Source: Bacilli bacterium (GTDB lineage Bacteria > Bacillota_I > Bacilli_A > RFN20 > CAG-826). From it: DNA of 44,968 bases. Position numbers and translations under genes: made by a program. Of this stretch, positions 15,184-23,702 are shown in pieces. Every line of letters starts with the position of its first letter. Within the stretch, counting starts at the first letter, position 1. The stretch spans positions 1-44,968 of the forward strand of contig JAILIV010000067.1 of the NCBI GenBank assembly GCA_024695105.1. The letters run 5' to 3'. The notes beneath the pieces are model-generated. The model was not told where the DNA came from, made no database searches, and worked only from the letters and a program-made list of their open reading frames with translations.

Positions 15184-16929
15184 ATGGGCACGACGTTTGC
15201 TTGGAACTTCTCTGAATCATGGGGGATATACCTCTCGCTTATTCTTTTGGGATTGCTCCTGGTGGGAGTAATCATCGTTTTCACGGTTTCCGAGAAGAGC
15301 AACGAGAACTATCGCCGCGTGTTGGAAGAGCAGTCTAACTCCGTCCGCGTGTTCATCCTGAACATGAAGGAGAACAGCGTCCGGTACTTCAACGTCACAA
15401 CTTTGGACGACATTCACCATTGCACGCTGTCCGAGTTTTACCAAAAATTCCCCATCGAAGAGCAAAAGAAGGTTATCAACTGGATCAGTGCCGTCGCCGA
15501 TCCTTCCACCCACGCACCGGATTATTTGGAGACCGACATCCAAGAGAACCATACCCGTAGGCAATATTTCTCGATGCTGCAGGTCGAGGCGGTGGACTTC
15601 GACAAGCAAATCATCCACCTCCAGTCCTATTTGCTGAAATACATGGGGGTGTCGAAAAACGATACCGGGGGCACCGCCCACGGACTTTCCGCGATGAAAG
15701 CCGTGGAGGAAGCCATCCAATCCGCCGGGACGCGCCGTGGCATCACCTATGCGTTCCGATTTGTTTACAAACGCATCACCGACAAGGACAAGGAAATCGC
15801 CCCGCTCGCCTTCAACCAATTCAAAAACGCCCTGTTCCCCTTTTTGCAGGGCAAACGTTATTTGATGCAGGCCTCGGGCAACGAACTCATCCTGTGCGAC
15901 TTGCGTGTCGACGATAAGGCAAAAGGGCTTTATCTGGTCCGTTCCTGTCTCAACGCCATCAACCGTTATCTTTCCATCAACGGGCTGGCATCTTCCATCG
16001 AAGTCCGCGTCGGGGTGGTGGAGCACCGCTATTTCCAGCAAGAGCCCGAAAAGATCATCGAGACCGCCCGAAGGTTCGCCGCGGAGGCCTTCGCGGGCAA
16101 AGAGGTCACCCTTTGGTACGAACGTGGCAGGAAGTCCTATCGGCGTAATGACGATAGTTCCTACCGCACCGAGGTGGAACGCATCATCAACGAGAAAAAG
16201 CTTCGGTATAAGTTCCGTCCAATCTTCTCCGTAAGCCAAGCCAAGGTCATGGGTTATTTGACCAAGGCGGAACCAGTGGAAACGTATTTCGATTCCATGG
16301 AGGATCTGAAGGATTACGCAATGCGCACCGAAGACGACCGCAGTTTGTTCAATACGGTGGCCAAAGAGACAATCCAACGCTTCCTTTCGGAGCGCCCCAG
16401 CGAAGACCAAGTCCTCTTCTACAACGTCCGTTTGGTGGAGCGCGGATATATGTTGATCACGTTTGCTCGTCTCTCTGGAGCGCGTTCCGCCCATCTGGTC
16501 TTGGTGTTCAACGAGTCCGACATCTGCTCTCATTTGGACCACATGGACGAGGATGGCATCATTTCCGACATGCGCGCGATTAAGGCCAAAGGCTATGAAG
16601 TCGCGCTGTGTTTGAACTCCAATCAGCTACAGCTGTCCACGAAGGTCTACGGGGCGTTTGACTACTTCATTTGCTCATTTGCGTTTGAAAACGCCAGCGG
16701 CGAAGACTCTTCGACCCGTTTGCGTTCCCACCTCCATACGCTGGTGGAGAAACTGCTCAAATACCAAAAGCCCATCATCGCCTCGGATTTCGACGGTTGG
16801 CCCGCGGTTGAGCTGATGGTGCGCTCGGGTTTGAATTACATCTCCTCGGAGGCGTTCGCCCCCTACGACGTGATGATGAATCCCATCAACCCCAAAACCG
16901 CGAAACGGGTTAAGGACATGAAAGACTAA
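15184..16929 (+). CDS. Membrane protein with degenerate GGDEF and EAL domains
   Basis: The 581-residue protein has an N-terminal transmembrane helix (about 15-37), a PAS-like region (about 50-165), a GGDEF-like domain whose signature reads SGNEL (QASGNELILCDL), and a C-terminal EAL-like domain from about residue 335. In the EAL part the signature is lost (after VMG comes YLTK), the lETEs-like motif is FNESD, and the DDFG metal motif is replaced by LNSN. Both domains should be inactive in cyclic-di-GMP turnover. A binding or scaffold role is inference. A TGATATTGT extended -10 lies nine bases before the ATG, and proS follows 40 bases later with its own promoter. Confidence 0.75.
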   Translation: MGTTFAWNFSESWGIYLSLILLGLLLVGVIIVFTVSEKSNENYRRVLEEQSNSVRVFILNMKENSVRYFNVTTLDDIHHCTLSEFYQKFPIEEQKKVINWISAVADPSTHAPDYLETDIQENHTRRQYFSMLQVEAVDFDKQIIHLQSYLLKYMGVSKNDTGGTAHGLSAMKAVEEAIQSAGTRRGITYAFRFVYKRITDKDKEIAPLAFNQFKNALFPFLQGKRYLMQASGNELILCDLRVDDKAKGLYLVRSCLNAINRYLSINGLASSIEVRVGVVEHRYFQQEPEKIIETARRFAAEAFAGKEVTLWYERGRKSYRRNDDSSYRTEVERIINEKKLRYKFRPIFSVSQAKVMGYLTKAEPVETYFDSMEDLKDYAMRTEDDRSLFNTVAKETIQRFLSERPSEDQVLFYNVRLVERGYMLITFARLSGARSAHLVLVFNESDICSHLDHMDEDGIISDMRAIKAKGYEVALCLNSNQLQLSTKVYGAFDYFICSFAFENASGEDSSTRLRSHLHTLVEKLLKYQKPIIASDFDGWPAVELMVRSGLNYISSEAFAPYDVMMNPINPKTAKRVKDMKD

Positions 16930-16969
16930 TGCGCGTATAGTAAGTACGCGTTAGGAAGAAGAAACGACT

Positions 16970-18409
16970 ATGGCTAAGATTCAAAACAAAAACGACGCGA
17001 TTACCTCCCGGGACGTGGATTTCGCCCAATGGTATACCGACGTGTGCCGCAAGGCCGAACTCATGGACTACTCCTCGGTGAAAGGCTTCATCGACTACTT
17101 GCCTTATGGCTATGCCATTTGGGAGCAAATCCAGGTGCAGCTCGATAAGCGCTTCAAGAAAAATGGCGTGGAGAACGTCTATCTCCCGATGATCATCCCG
17201 ACCTCCCTTTTCAATAAAGAGAAGGAGCATATCCAAGGCTTTGCCCCGGAGACTTTGGTGGCGACCCTTGGCGGTGGGGAGACGCTTTCCGACCCGCTCA
17301 TCATCCGCCCGACGTCCGAGGTCCTTTTCTGCGATTTGTATAAAAACCTTCTTTCCTCTTACCGCGACCTGCCCAAGATGTACAACCAATGGTGCTCGGT
17401 CGTCCGCTGGGAAAAGACGACCCGTCCGTTCCTCCGTGGCTCGGAGTTTCTTTGGCAGGAAGGCCATTGCCTTTTCGAGACGGAAGAAGAGGCACGTGGC
17501 AACGCTTTGACCATGTTGGAGGTCTATGACGAAGTCGGTCGCGACGTTTTGGCTATCCCCTTCGTGAAGGGAAGAAAGACCGAACACGAGAAGTTCGCTG
17601 GCGCCGTGGCGACCTACACCATCGAGGCGTTGATGCACGATGGCAAGGCGCTGCAAGCGGGCACCACCCATTATTTTGGACAAGGGTTCGCGGAGGCGTT
17701 TGGCATTCGCTTCTTGGGACGTAACAACAAATTGGAGGTCCCACACCAAACTTCGTGGGGCGTCTCCACCCGTCTTATCGGGGCGGTCATTATGGTCCAT
17801 GGTGACGATAACGGCCTCGTTTTGCCTCCCGCGGTCGCGCCGATTCAAGTAGTGATCGTGCCGATCCGTCAGGAAGCCGAAGGCATCATGCCCACCTGCA
17901 ACCAAATCAAAGAGAAACTGGTTGAGGCCGGTTACCGCGTCAAGGTTGACGATTCCGATCGCACCCCGGGCTGGAAGTTCGCCCAGTGGGAGATGAAAGG
18001 CGTGCCTCTTCGCATTGAAATCGGCCCCCGCGATTTGCAGGAAGGCAAGTTGATGATCACCAAGCGCGTCAACGGGGAGAAGATCTCTCTTTCCATCGAC
18101 GAAGTGGTGGATAAGGTCCCCGAGATTCTGGAACAGATCCACCAGGATATGTACGCCAAGGCCAAGGACCAACTTGATCACAGCGTCGTCGACGTCGAGA
18201 ACCTTGAGCAGCTCAACGCCGCGCTTGAAAAGGGCGGTTACGCCCGGATGGCATTCTGCGGCGAGGAAGAGTGCGAGCTTAAGATCAAGGAAGCCACCAA
18301 AGGCGGCACGGCCCGTGCCATCTATTCCGAGGAAGTCCCGGAAGGAACCTTGTGCCCGGTGTGTGGCAAAAAGGCGACCGTGATCGTCTACTTCGCCAAA
18401 GCGTATTAA
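16970..18409 (+). CDS. proS: Prolyl-tRNA synthetase, eukaryote/archaeal type
   Basis: The 479-residue class II enzyme has the short architecture without the editing insertion: catalytic motifs IRPTSEVLFC and RWEKTTRPFLRGSEFLWQEGH, the anticodon-binding domain (VVIVPIRQEA), and a C-terminal zinc-like domain with CGEEEC and CPVCGK ending in the conserved terminal tyrosine (FAKAY). It charges tRNA-Pro. TATAGT and a leader with AGGAAG precede the ATG. This type is found in Mollicutes relatives, some Bacilli and Clostridia, archaea and eukaryotes. Confidence 0.96.
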   Translation: MAKIQNKNDAITSRDVDFAQWYTDVCRKAELMDYSSVKGFIDYLPYGYAIWEQIQVQLDKRFKKNGVENVYLPMIIPTSLFNKEKEHIQGFAPETLVATLGGGETLSDPLIIRPTSEVLFCDLYKNLLSSYRDLPKMYNQWCSVVRWEKTTRPFLRGSEFLWQEGHCLFETEEEARGNALTMLEVYDEVGRDVLAIPFVKGRKTEHEKFAGAVATYTIEALMHDGKALQAGTTHYFGQGFAEAFGIRFLGRNNKLEVPHQTSWGVSTRLIGAVIMVHGDDNGLVLPPAVAPIQVVIVPIRQEAEGIMPTCNQIKEKLVEAGYRVKVDDSDRTPGWKFAQWEMKGVPLRIEIGPRDLQEGKLMITKRVNGEKISLSIDEVVDKVPEILEQIHQDMYAKAKDQLDHSVVDVENLEQLNAALEKGGYARMAFCGEEECELKIKEATKGGTARAIYSEEVPEGTLCPVCGKKATVIVYFAKAY

Positions 18410-18413
18410 AACG

Positions 18414-18443
18414 TTGAATAGTTTCGCCCTAGGGGTGTATATT
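18414..18443 (+). promoter_or_regulatory. Promoter of tRNA-Ser(GCT)
   Basis: TTGAAT, an 18-base spacer and TATATT lie 11 bases before the tRNA. The -35 begins just after the proS stop codon. Confidence 0.6.
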
Positions 18444-18454
18444 TAGTCGCCGAC

Positions 18455-18545
18455 GGAGGCATACCCAAGAGGCCGAAGGGGACGGTTTGCTAAACCGTTA
18501 GTGGTCGCAAGGCCAGCGAGAGTTCGATTCTCTCTGCCTCCGCCA
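18455..18545 (+). tRNA. tRNA-Ser(GCT)
   Basis: Class II tRNA of 91 bases with encoded CCA, acceptor GGAGGCA, a long variable arm and anticodon loop TTGCTAA (anticodon GCT, reading AGC/AGT). Confidence 0.95.
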
Positions 18546-18555
18546 GAACGAAAAC

Positions 18556-18586
18556 AAAGCCCTTGATCATTGATCGGGGGCTTTTT
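18556..18586 (+). terminator. Terminator of tRNA-Ser(GCT)
   Basis: A long stem (18556-18568 with 18572-18584, two G-U pairs, three-base loop) ends in a T run. It is followed closely by the convergent HD gene. Confidence 0.8.
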
Positions 18587-18606
18587 CTTTGAGGAAGAAT
18601 AAAATC

Positions 18607-19350
18607 CTAGATTTCTGCGAGGATTTTATCCGCAATGTGCAAGATTTCCTCGCTTGGGATAGGTACCAACATCGTATGGTCTGCATGGTCGGACTTTTGG
18701 ATATCGAGAAGGCGTTTCAACGTGAGGAGGGGATGGCCCAACCCAAGGTTTAGGATGCGGCTGAGGATTTTCCGGACGCTTTTCGGAGTGGGAGCGATGG
18801 TGTTGTCATGGCGTCCGATGAGGAACAGGATCTCCTTCGCCTCTTCCTCGGGGAGGCCATACTTTTTCAGAATCGGGCGTGCCATGTCCTCGGATACGGC
18901 AGGGTGACCTGGGAAGTGGTACACGAAAGAGCCGTCTTCTTTGTTCTCGACGCTGACGGTCCGTACTTTGCCGTTGTCGTGAAGCACCGCGGCCAGACGG
19001 GTGATGAAATCGGGCTGGACCCCCGCAACGACGTGGGTGATGTGGACGTAAAGGGTATGGGCGTGCCATCTCGTATGTTGGTCAAAGCCAACCGTGGGGG
19101 CAAGGCCTGGGAAAAGGGTGGTGAAGACTGGGATGAAGGAAAGCATCCAGCATCCGATTTGGTCCGTTAGGAGGATGTCGCGCAGCAAGAGCATGGCTTG
19201 GCTTGGGTCGGCTTCCTTTAGCAGTGGAGCCGCGTCGTTTATCTTTTTGGCTTCCTGCTCTAAGATCGGCTCCCCATGGAGATGAAGCCGTAAAGCGCGC
19301 AGTGAAAACAAGCCATCATTCGTTAAGACGTCGTCCAAAGGTTCTTCCAT
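18607..19350 (-). CDS. HD-domain protein resembling the C-terminal part of a CCA-adding enzyme
   Basis: The 247-residue protein starts with a segment (EPLDDVLTNDGLFSLRALRLHLHGEP is the region) that resembles the DPLRxLRAxRF helix following the nucleotidyltransferase head of PcnB/Cca proteins, then helices like their RNA-binding region. The HD domain follows, with HTRWHAHTLYVH, RLAAVLHDNGK, GHPAVSEDMAR and GRHDN. The catalytic nucleotidyltransferase head is missing, and upstream there are only about 100 bases before the divergent TIR gene. TAGCAT nine bases upstream and AAAGGGG just before the ATG suggest it is expressed as it stands. Metal-dependent phosphohydrolase activity is likely; a role in CCA addition is not. 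Confidence 0.75.
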   Translation of the reverse strand: MEEPLDDVLTNDGLFSLRALRLHLHGEPILEQEAKKINDAAPLLKEADPSQAMLLLRDILLTDQIGCWMLSFIPVFTTLFPGLAPTVGFDQHTRWHAHTLYVHITHVVAGVQPDFITRLAAVLHDNGKVRTVSVENKEDGSFVYHFPGHPAVSEDMARPILKKYGLPEEEAKEILFLIGRHDNTIAPTPKSVRKILSRILNLGLGHPLLTLKRLLDIQKSDHADHTMLVPIPSEEILHIADKILAEI

Positions 19351-19421
19351 GCCCCTTTTATGCTAGGCAATTACGCATTTTTTGTCGACGATGTCTTGCT
19401 TCGCGTGTGCCTAGGTTGGCA

Positions 19422-19450
19422 TTGTGCGAGTAAAGTGCGCACGTTATAAT
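19422..19450 (+). promoter_or_regulatory. Promoter of the TIR-SpeD five-gene operon
   Basis: TTGTGC (19422-19427), a 17-base spacer and a perfect TATAAT (19445-19450) are followed after seven bases by the ATG of the TIR gene. No Shine-Dalgarno sequence is present, so the mRNA is probably leaderless. Confidence 0.7.
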
Positions 19451-19457
19451 ATGCGCC

Positions 19458-20537
19458 ATGGGACAAGGAAACGCGTTCAACCCCAACGAGCCTTATTTTT
19501 TCATCAGCTATAGCCACGCGAACATGTCCGCCATCGATGGCGACTTGCTTTTCTTCGACCGGGAAAAATTCAACTATTGGATCGACCGGGAGGGGATGTC
19601 CGGCGGAGACTCGTGGAAGCGCCGCGCCGAGAAAGCCATCTCCGACCCTTTGTGCAAAGGGGCCCTTTGCTATTTGAGTTTGGACGCGTTGCAAAGCGAT
19701 GCGATCGAATTCGAACTCGGGCTGATCCTAAGGCAGTTGAAAGACCGCGAGGTCGATTCCTTTAAGGCCGTTCCCGTGATCTTTGGCAAAAACACGATCC
19801 CGGATTTCATCCTTTTTGCGATGCGTTCCCACATCGACGTGTCCGAAACGCGCGAGAGTTTGCTACGGGAAGTGTTCCCTGAGGAAGTGTTGAGCATTGG
19901 CCACGACAAGGCCGATTACGAAACCGAGCTTCGCCAAACCCTTCGTTCCATGGGTATCGTCAAGGACCGCGAAGCCTTCATGGCCACCCATTCGGAAGCC
20001 TTTGGCAGGTATTACAGCCCCAAGGTTTCCAAGCGGGTGATCCTCGGCGGCGTGGAAGAATTCTTTTACGTAGGCGAGGAGCTTGTTTTCCGCGACGCGA
20101 ACAAAGAGGCCCACGAGGCATTTGGGTTGCACTGGCTTCCTCTTGCCCCGATCGACAATCACACGATGCTCGCCGTCTGCGCCGAATCGGAGGCGCTGGA
20201 TTCCATTCGCGGCGACACGATCGACGAATGGCTGGCGCGCTTCGAGAAGATCGCTTTTAGCGAGGAAGAACGGGCGCAGCTCGTTCCTCTGGCGGATTTA
20301 GGCTTCACCGCGGGAGAGCGTCGCTACGCAGACCTTTTGACGTTCGAACAAATCAAACGATACAAAGACCTCATCTTCACTCCAAATAGCCCCAAAGAGT
20401 ATTGGCTTAAGGACGTCTGCGTCTTCGACGGCGTGGAAGGACGGCACCTTAACGTCATGGGCAACCACGTGAACGAGTACGGACGTTTCCGCCGCAACAA
20501 ATCCGGCGTGCGCCCCGTCGTATATTTCAAAATGTAA
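19458..20537 (+). CDS. TIR-domain protein with C-terminal DUF6273
   Basis: The 359-residue protein opens with a TIR domain (about residues 10-140): PYFFISYSHAN is the first strand and AB-loop entry, YWIDREGMSGGDSW follows, and SLDALQSDAIEFELGLIL contains Glu84/Glu86, one of which is the probable catalytic NADase glutamate. The C-terminal half (about 185-359) resembles DUF6273: GLHWLPLAPIDNHTMLAV, a TIDEWLARFEKIAFSEEE segment, and the ending SGVRPVVYFKM. Bacterial TIR domains either cleave NAD+, often to arrest infected cells, or mediate assembly. DUF6273 may be a recognition module. It is the first gene of a five-gene operon, 12 bases before the next. Effector or sensor role is inferred from domain content and context. 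Confidence 0.82.
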   Translation: MGQGNAFNPNEPYFFISYSHANMSAIDGDLLFFDREKFNYWIDREGMSGGDSWKRRAEKAISDPLCKGALCYLSLDALQSDAIEFELGLILRQLKDREVDSFKAVPVIFGKNTIPDFILFAMRSHIDVSETRESLLREVFPEEVLSIGHDKADYETELRQTLRSMGIVKDREAFMATHSEAFGRYYSPKVSKRVILGGVEEFFYVGEELVFRDANKEAHEAFGLHWLPLAPIDNHTMLAVCAESEALDSIRGDTIDEWLARFEKIAFSEEERAQLVPLADLGFTAGERRYADLLTFEQIKRYKDLIFTPNSPKEYWLKDVCVFDGVEGRHLNVMGNHVNEYGRFRRNKSGVRPVVYFKM

Positions 20538-20549
20538 AGGAGAACCCAC

Positions 20550-22796
20550 ATGACCCCTGAACGCATCAGCAAATTGAAGACCACGATCCGCAGCAACGCC
20601 GAGGCTTCCAGACGTGCGCATTTCGAAGCCCTTCTGAAGAAGTTGAAGGTCTCTTCCTTGGACGACTGTACCGATGGCTTCCTCGGGTTGGTCCAAGGCA
20701 AGAAGGACACCGATCTGTTCTACGATTACGAGGACAAACGGAAAATCGGCTTGTCCTGCCTTTGGGAATTGCTTGGTAAGACCACGAAGAACTTCCGGTT
20801 CTATCTGAGCTCCGACCAACGCGCCGAAGGCATTCTCCCCGATACGCAAGGCCTTTCTTCCGTGGGACTTATCTTGGAAGACTATGGGATTCTCGACGCT
20901 GACGAAAAGATCATCGCCCCCGAGATGCTCCGCGAGATCATCGCCGCCTATGCCGATGGTATCCGTTCCTTGATCCAGGATTACGACGAGCACGGCGTGA
21001 CCTTGACCCCGTATGAAAGCATTGGCTTGCCTGAGGGGTCGTCCTATTACGATTCGCTTACCTGGCTTGTCTCCACGTTGCTCCAAGCCGTCGGGCTAAG
21101 CTCCCATTCCCGTTTCGACGGGGTCTTCGAGCCCGAGCTCATTGACAAGATGCTCCAGATCGTCCACGACGGTATCGTGGAGATGAACCAAGGATTCATC
21201 GGGGTCGAGAACGAAAAGGCCTTCACCCAAGGTTGGAACTTCGCCAAGGGGTGCGACCATCCGTCGTTGGTGTTCAGTTACATCGTTTCCGAGTGCTACC
21301 TCGATATCTACGAGTCGGTGAAGCTTTGCTCGGAAATGCCGACCATCGAAGCCCGCCTTAAGGAAGGAAAGAAGCTTTCCCCCGAAAACATCGGCGTCAA
21401 GGCGGAGTGGGAGAGCCTCTCCGAAGTCGAGCAGGCCGAATACCGCCGTCGCTTCGATATCATCAACAAGGACGACGCCTTCTATGACCTAGACAAAAAC
21501 GTCCGTCTTTGCGGCCGTGATTTGTGGCGCAACGTCAAAGAGGACATCGCCGAAGAGTTCTACAACAACCAAGTCTCCGCCCCCGTACCGCCCGAGGCGA
21601 TCCGCAATAGCAACTCATCCGACGCACTATTCAACGATCTGTTCGCGATCAACATCATCGTCGCCGCCGGCATCGACGTCGACTTGGGCTATGAGTTGCT
21701 CGACGCTGCCGATGATGGCGTCATGGCTCGCGTCCAAGCCGATTTGGACTATCTTAACGATTCGCTTCAGGCCGCTTTGCAGCGCACCGTCCGTTATTAC
21801 AACCGCTTCGTTTCCGACAAGCGCGACTACATCGTCAACGACTTCATCGTCACTTGTCCCGAGGAGTTCGGAAGTGGCGAGATGGCCCGTTGCGCCGAGA
21901 ACCTTCGCAAGAAGCGCATCAAGCTATTCACTTTGTCCCCGTTGATCGTCAAGACCAACAACCTTTTGGCGGACTACTTGGTCCAATACCCCCAGAAGGA
22001 AATGATTAAGTATTTGGACACGTTCATCCTGTCCCGCCGTAACACCGACGACCGGATCGACCCGCGCGTCAAGCAAGACGACGACCCGGCCTATCAGCGC
22101 AGCATCCAGTACCTGTGGATTTGGGAGAACAACGATTACTTGCTCACTTCTAACTTCTACTATCTTTCCTCCCTCGCCGACTTCTATCGGTACCAAGAGG
22201 AATACGAGAAGCGTTTCCAGGAAATCAACACGGTCAACGAGACCATCCGTAAGGACATCGAGACCAACCACCGAAAGGAACTGGGCATCGCCGAAGACGG
22301 TGAAGTCCGTCAGTTGAAGAACAAGGCTGAGGAGTTGAAGCGCAAGGAAAAAGAGTGCGCCGAGCTCGCCCAAGAGAACGAGCGGCTCAAAGCCAAGGAA
22401 GAAGCGGTGGTCACCGCCTTGAAGGAAATGATCACCAAGGAAGTCCGCGGCAATTTCGTCAATTGGTTCGCCGACGCCGTCAAGACCGCCAAGTCCGACG
22501 TCGTCCATTCCCTCTTCGATGCGGATCTTGGTTCCGACGCAGGCATGGATGAGTTCGTCCATAAGTTCAAGGAAGAGCATGGCGACTCCGATAAACTTCT
22601 TTCCGCGATGCGCGATTTGCGTAACCTCGCCTACTACGAGATGATCGGTGGCGTCTTGCTCGACAACTGCCAACGCGAAGGGGCCGCCGACCGGATGGCC
22701 GAAGGCGTGCGCATCTTGGATCAGTACAACCGCAAGAACGTGCGCAGCATCGTCACCAACAATCTGTTCAAGGCCGACAATGGTGACAAGGAGTAA
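20550..22796 (+). CDS. Unknown 748-residue helical protein with C-terminal coiled coil (TIR operon)
   Basis: I do not recognise this protein. It is predominantly helical and acidic. Residues about 150-270 contain two segments with a shared flavour, SSYYDSLTWLVSTLL and HPSLVFSYIVSECYLD, suggesting a helical-repeat or toroid-like fold. A long charged coiled coil lies near 555-625 (EVRQLKNKAEELKRKEKE and following), and then comes a C-terminal helical domain of about 120 residues. No transmembrane segment, Walker motif or nuclease signature is visible. AAAGGAG precedes the ATG. It begins 12 bases after the TIR gene and ends six bases before the ATPase gene, so its product likely works with both. 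A scaffold or target-sensing subunit is a guess. Confidence 0.75.
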   Translation: MTPERISKLKTTIRSNAEASRRAHFEALLKKLKVSSLDDCTDGFLGLVQGKKDTDLFYDYEDKRKIGLSCLWELLGKTTKNFRFYLSSDQRAEGILPDTQGLSSVGLILEDYGILDADEKIIAPEMLREIIAAYADGIRSLIQDYDEHGVTLTPYESIGLPEGSSYYDSLTWLVSTLLQAVGLSSHSRFDGVFEPELIDKMLQIVHDGIVEMNQGFIGVENEKAFTQGWNFAKGCDHPSLVFSYIVSECYLDIYESVKLCSEMPTIEARLKEGKKLSPENIGVKAEWESLSEVEQAEYRRRFDIINKDDAFYDLDKNVRLCGRDLWRNVKEDIAEEFYNNQVSAPVPPEAIRNSNSSDALFNDLFAINIIVAAGIDVDLGYELLDAADDGVMARVQADLDYLNDSLQAALQRTVRYYNRFVSDKRDYIVNDFIVTCPEEFGSGEMARCAENLRKKRIKLFTLSPLIVKTNNLLADYLVQYPQKEMIKYLDTFILSRRNTDDRIDPRVKQDDDPAYQRSIQYLWIWENNDYLLTSNFYYLSSLADFYRYQEEYEKRFQEINTVNETIRKDIETNHRKELGIAEDGEVRQLKNKAEELKRKEKECAELAQENERLKAKEEAVVTALKEMITKEVRGNFVNWFADAVKTAKSDVVHSLFDADLGSDAGMDEFVHKFKEEHGDSDKLLSAMRDLRNLAYYEMIGGVLLDNCQREGAADRMAEGVRILDQYNRKNVRSIVTNNLFKADNGDKE

Positions 22797-22802
22797 CCGT
22801 TT

Positions 22803-23699
22803 ATGAAGAAAGCCGTATTCTTTTCCTACAAAGGTGGCTCGGGCCGTTCTTCGACCTTAGCCAACGTCGTCCCCTTCCTTTTCGAAGGGGAATCCAAACC
22901 TAGCAAAGAACACCCCGTGATCTTGGTGGACATGGACCTCGATAGCACCGGTCTCACCATTCTTTGTGGCAAGTCCAAAGAGGTGGAATCCAATCCCAAT
23001 GCCTTTACCGTGTCTGACGTTTTGGAGGAAGGCTTTTCCTATGATCAGCAGGGATTGCTTATGCCCGTGGGCAAGGTGTTTGGCCAAGAGCCGGAATCCG
23101 TTTTGCTTCTCCCAGCCCGCCCGGGTGATTACAAAGGGCGCGACAACTCCAGCAAATCCGTCGGGGCAAACGCCGCCAGCCACCTGAAGTCTTTTACGAA
23201 GATTTGGGAAAAATATGGCGGTTATGCAATTATTTTCGACTCTTCTTCCGGCGACCAAGAAACCGCGACGCAGTCCGTTTTGAACTCTAATCTCATCGTG
23301 TGCTGCATGCGTCCGACCACCCAGTTCCTCGAAGGGACCGTCAGTTATTTCAAACGTCTCTCCTCCCAATGCCCGAGCATCAACGTGCTCATCGTTCCTA
23401 CCGCCGTCCCGCAACAGGAATACGTGCTCGACGGTCGCACCTATCCCCAACAAGCCAAGGCCACGATCCTCAATCGGTTCCAAGCAGAATTCGAGGACGA
23501 TGAGTCGCTGTACTTCGATTACGGCGCGATCCGTCGCAGCTCTGGCGTGAGCTTTGGCGTCCCTCTGGTCCGTCGCTTCCAGTGGGAGGAATGCATTTTG
23601 AAGGCTACCCAGTCCGATTCGAAGAACCAAGACGAAATCGACGCCATGGGTACCTATCGCTACATCGCGGAGAAGATCAAGGACCTCGGAGAAGAGTAA
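22803..23699 (+). CDS. ParA/MinD-like ATPase with KGGxGR P-loop (TIR operon)
   Basis: The 298-residue SIMIBI-class P-loop protein has a deviant Walker A motif, YKGGSGRSS at residues 9-17: the signature lysine (Lys10) is kept, but the P-loop lysine is arginine (Arg15). Strand two reads VILVDMDLDSTGL (39-51), and switch II is DSSSG (146-150). ATPases with this KGG-x-GR variant occur in bacterial signalling and conflict loci rather than in plasmid partition; no parB or centromere-like repeats are present here. It probably hydrolyses or binds ATP to control assembly of the neighbouring proteins. AAGGAG precedes the ATG; the next gene starts three bases after its stop. Confidence 0.82.
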   Translation: MKKAVFFSYKGGSGRSSTLANVVPFLFEGESKPSKEHPVILVDMDLDSTGLTILCGKSKEVESNPNAFTVSDVLEEGFSYDQQGLLMPVGKVFGQEPESVLLLPARPGDYKGRDNSSKSVGANAASHLKSFTKIWEKYGGYAIIFDSSSGDQETATQSVLNSNLIVCCMRPTTQFLEGTVSYFKRLSSQCPSINVLIVPTAVPQQEYVLDGRTYPQQAKATILNRFQAEFEDDESLYFDYGAIRRSSGVSFGVPLVRRFQWEECILKATQSDSKNQDEIDAMGTYRYIAEKIKDLGEE

Positions 23700-23702
23700 A
23701 CC

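Noticed and set aside
15217-16542. 441-residue minus-strand open frame
   Set aside because: It lies antisense to the GGDEF/EAL-like gene, has no family features or start signals, and is explained by codon bias of the real gene.
16910-18181. 423-residue minus-strand open frame
   Set aside because: Antisense shadow of proS, whose motifs on the plus strand are unmistakable.
22803-23699. ATPase as plasmid or chromosome partition protein ParA
   Set aside because: No ParB gene, no iterated sites, and the P-loop is the KGGxGR variant.
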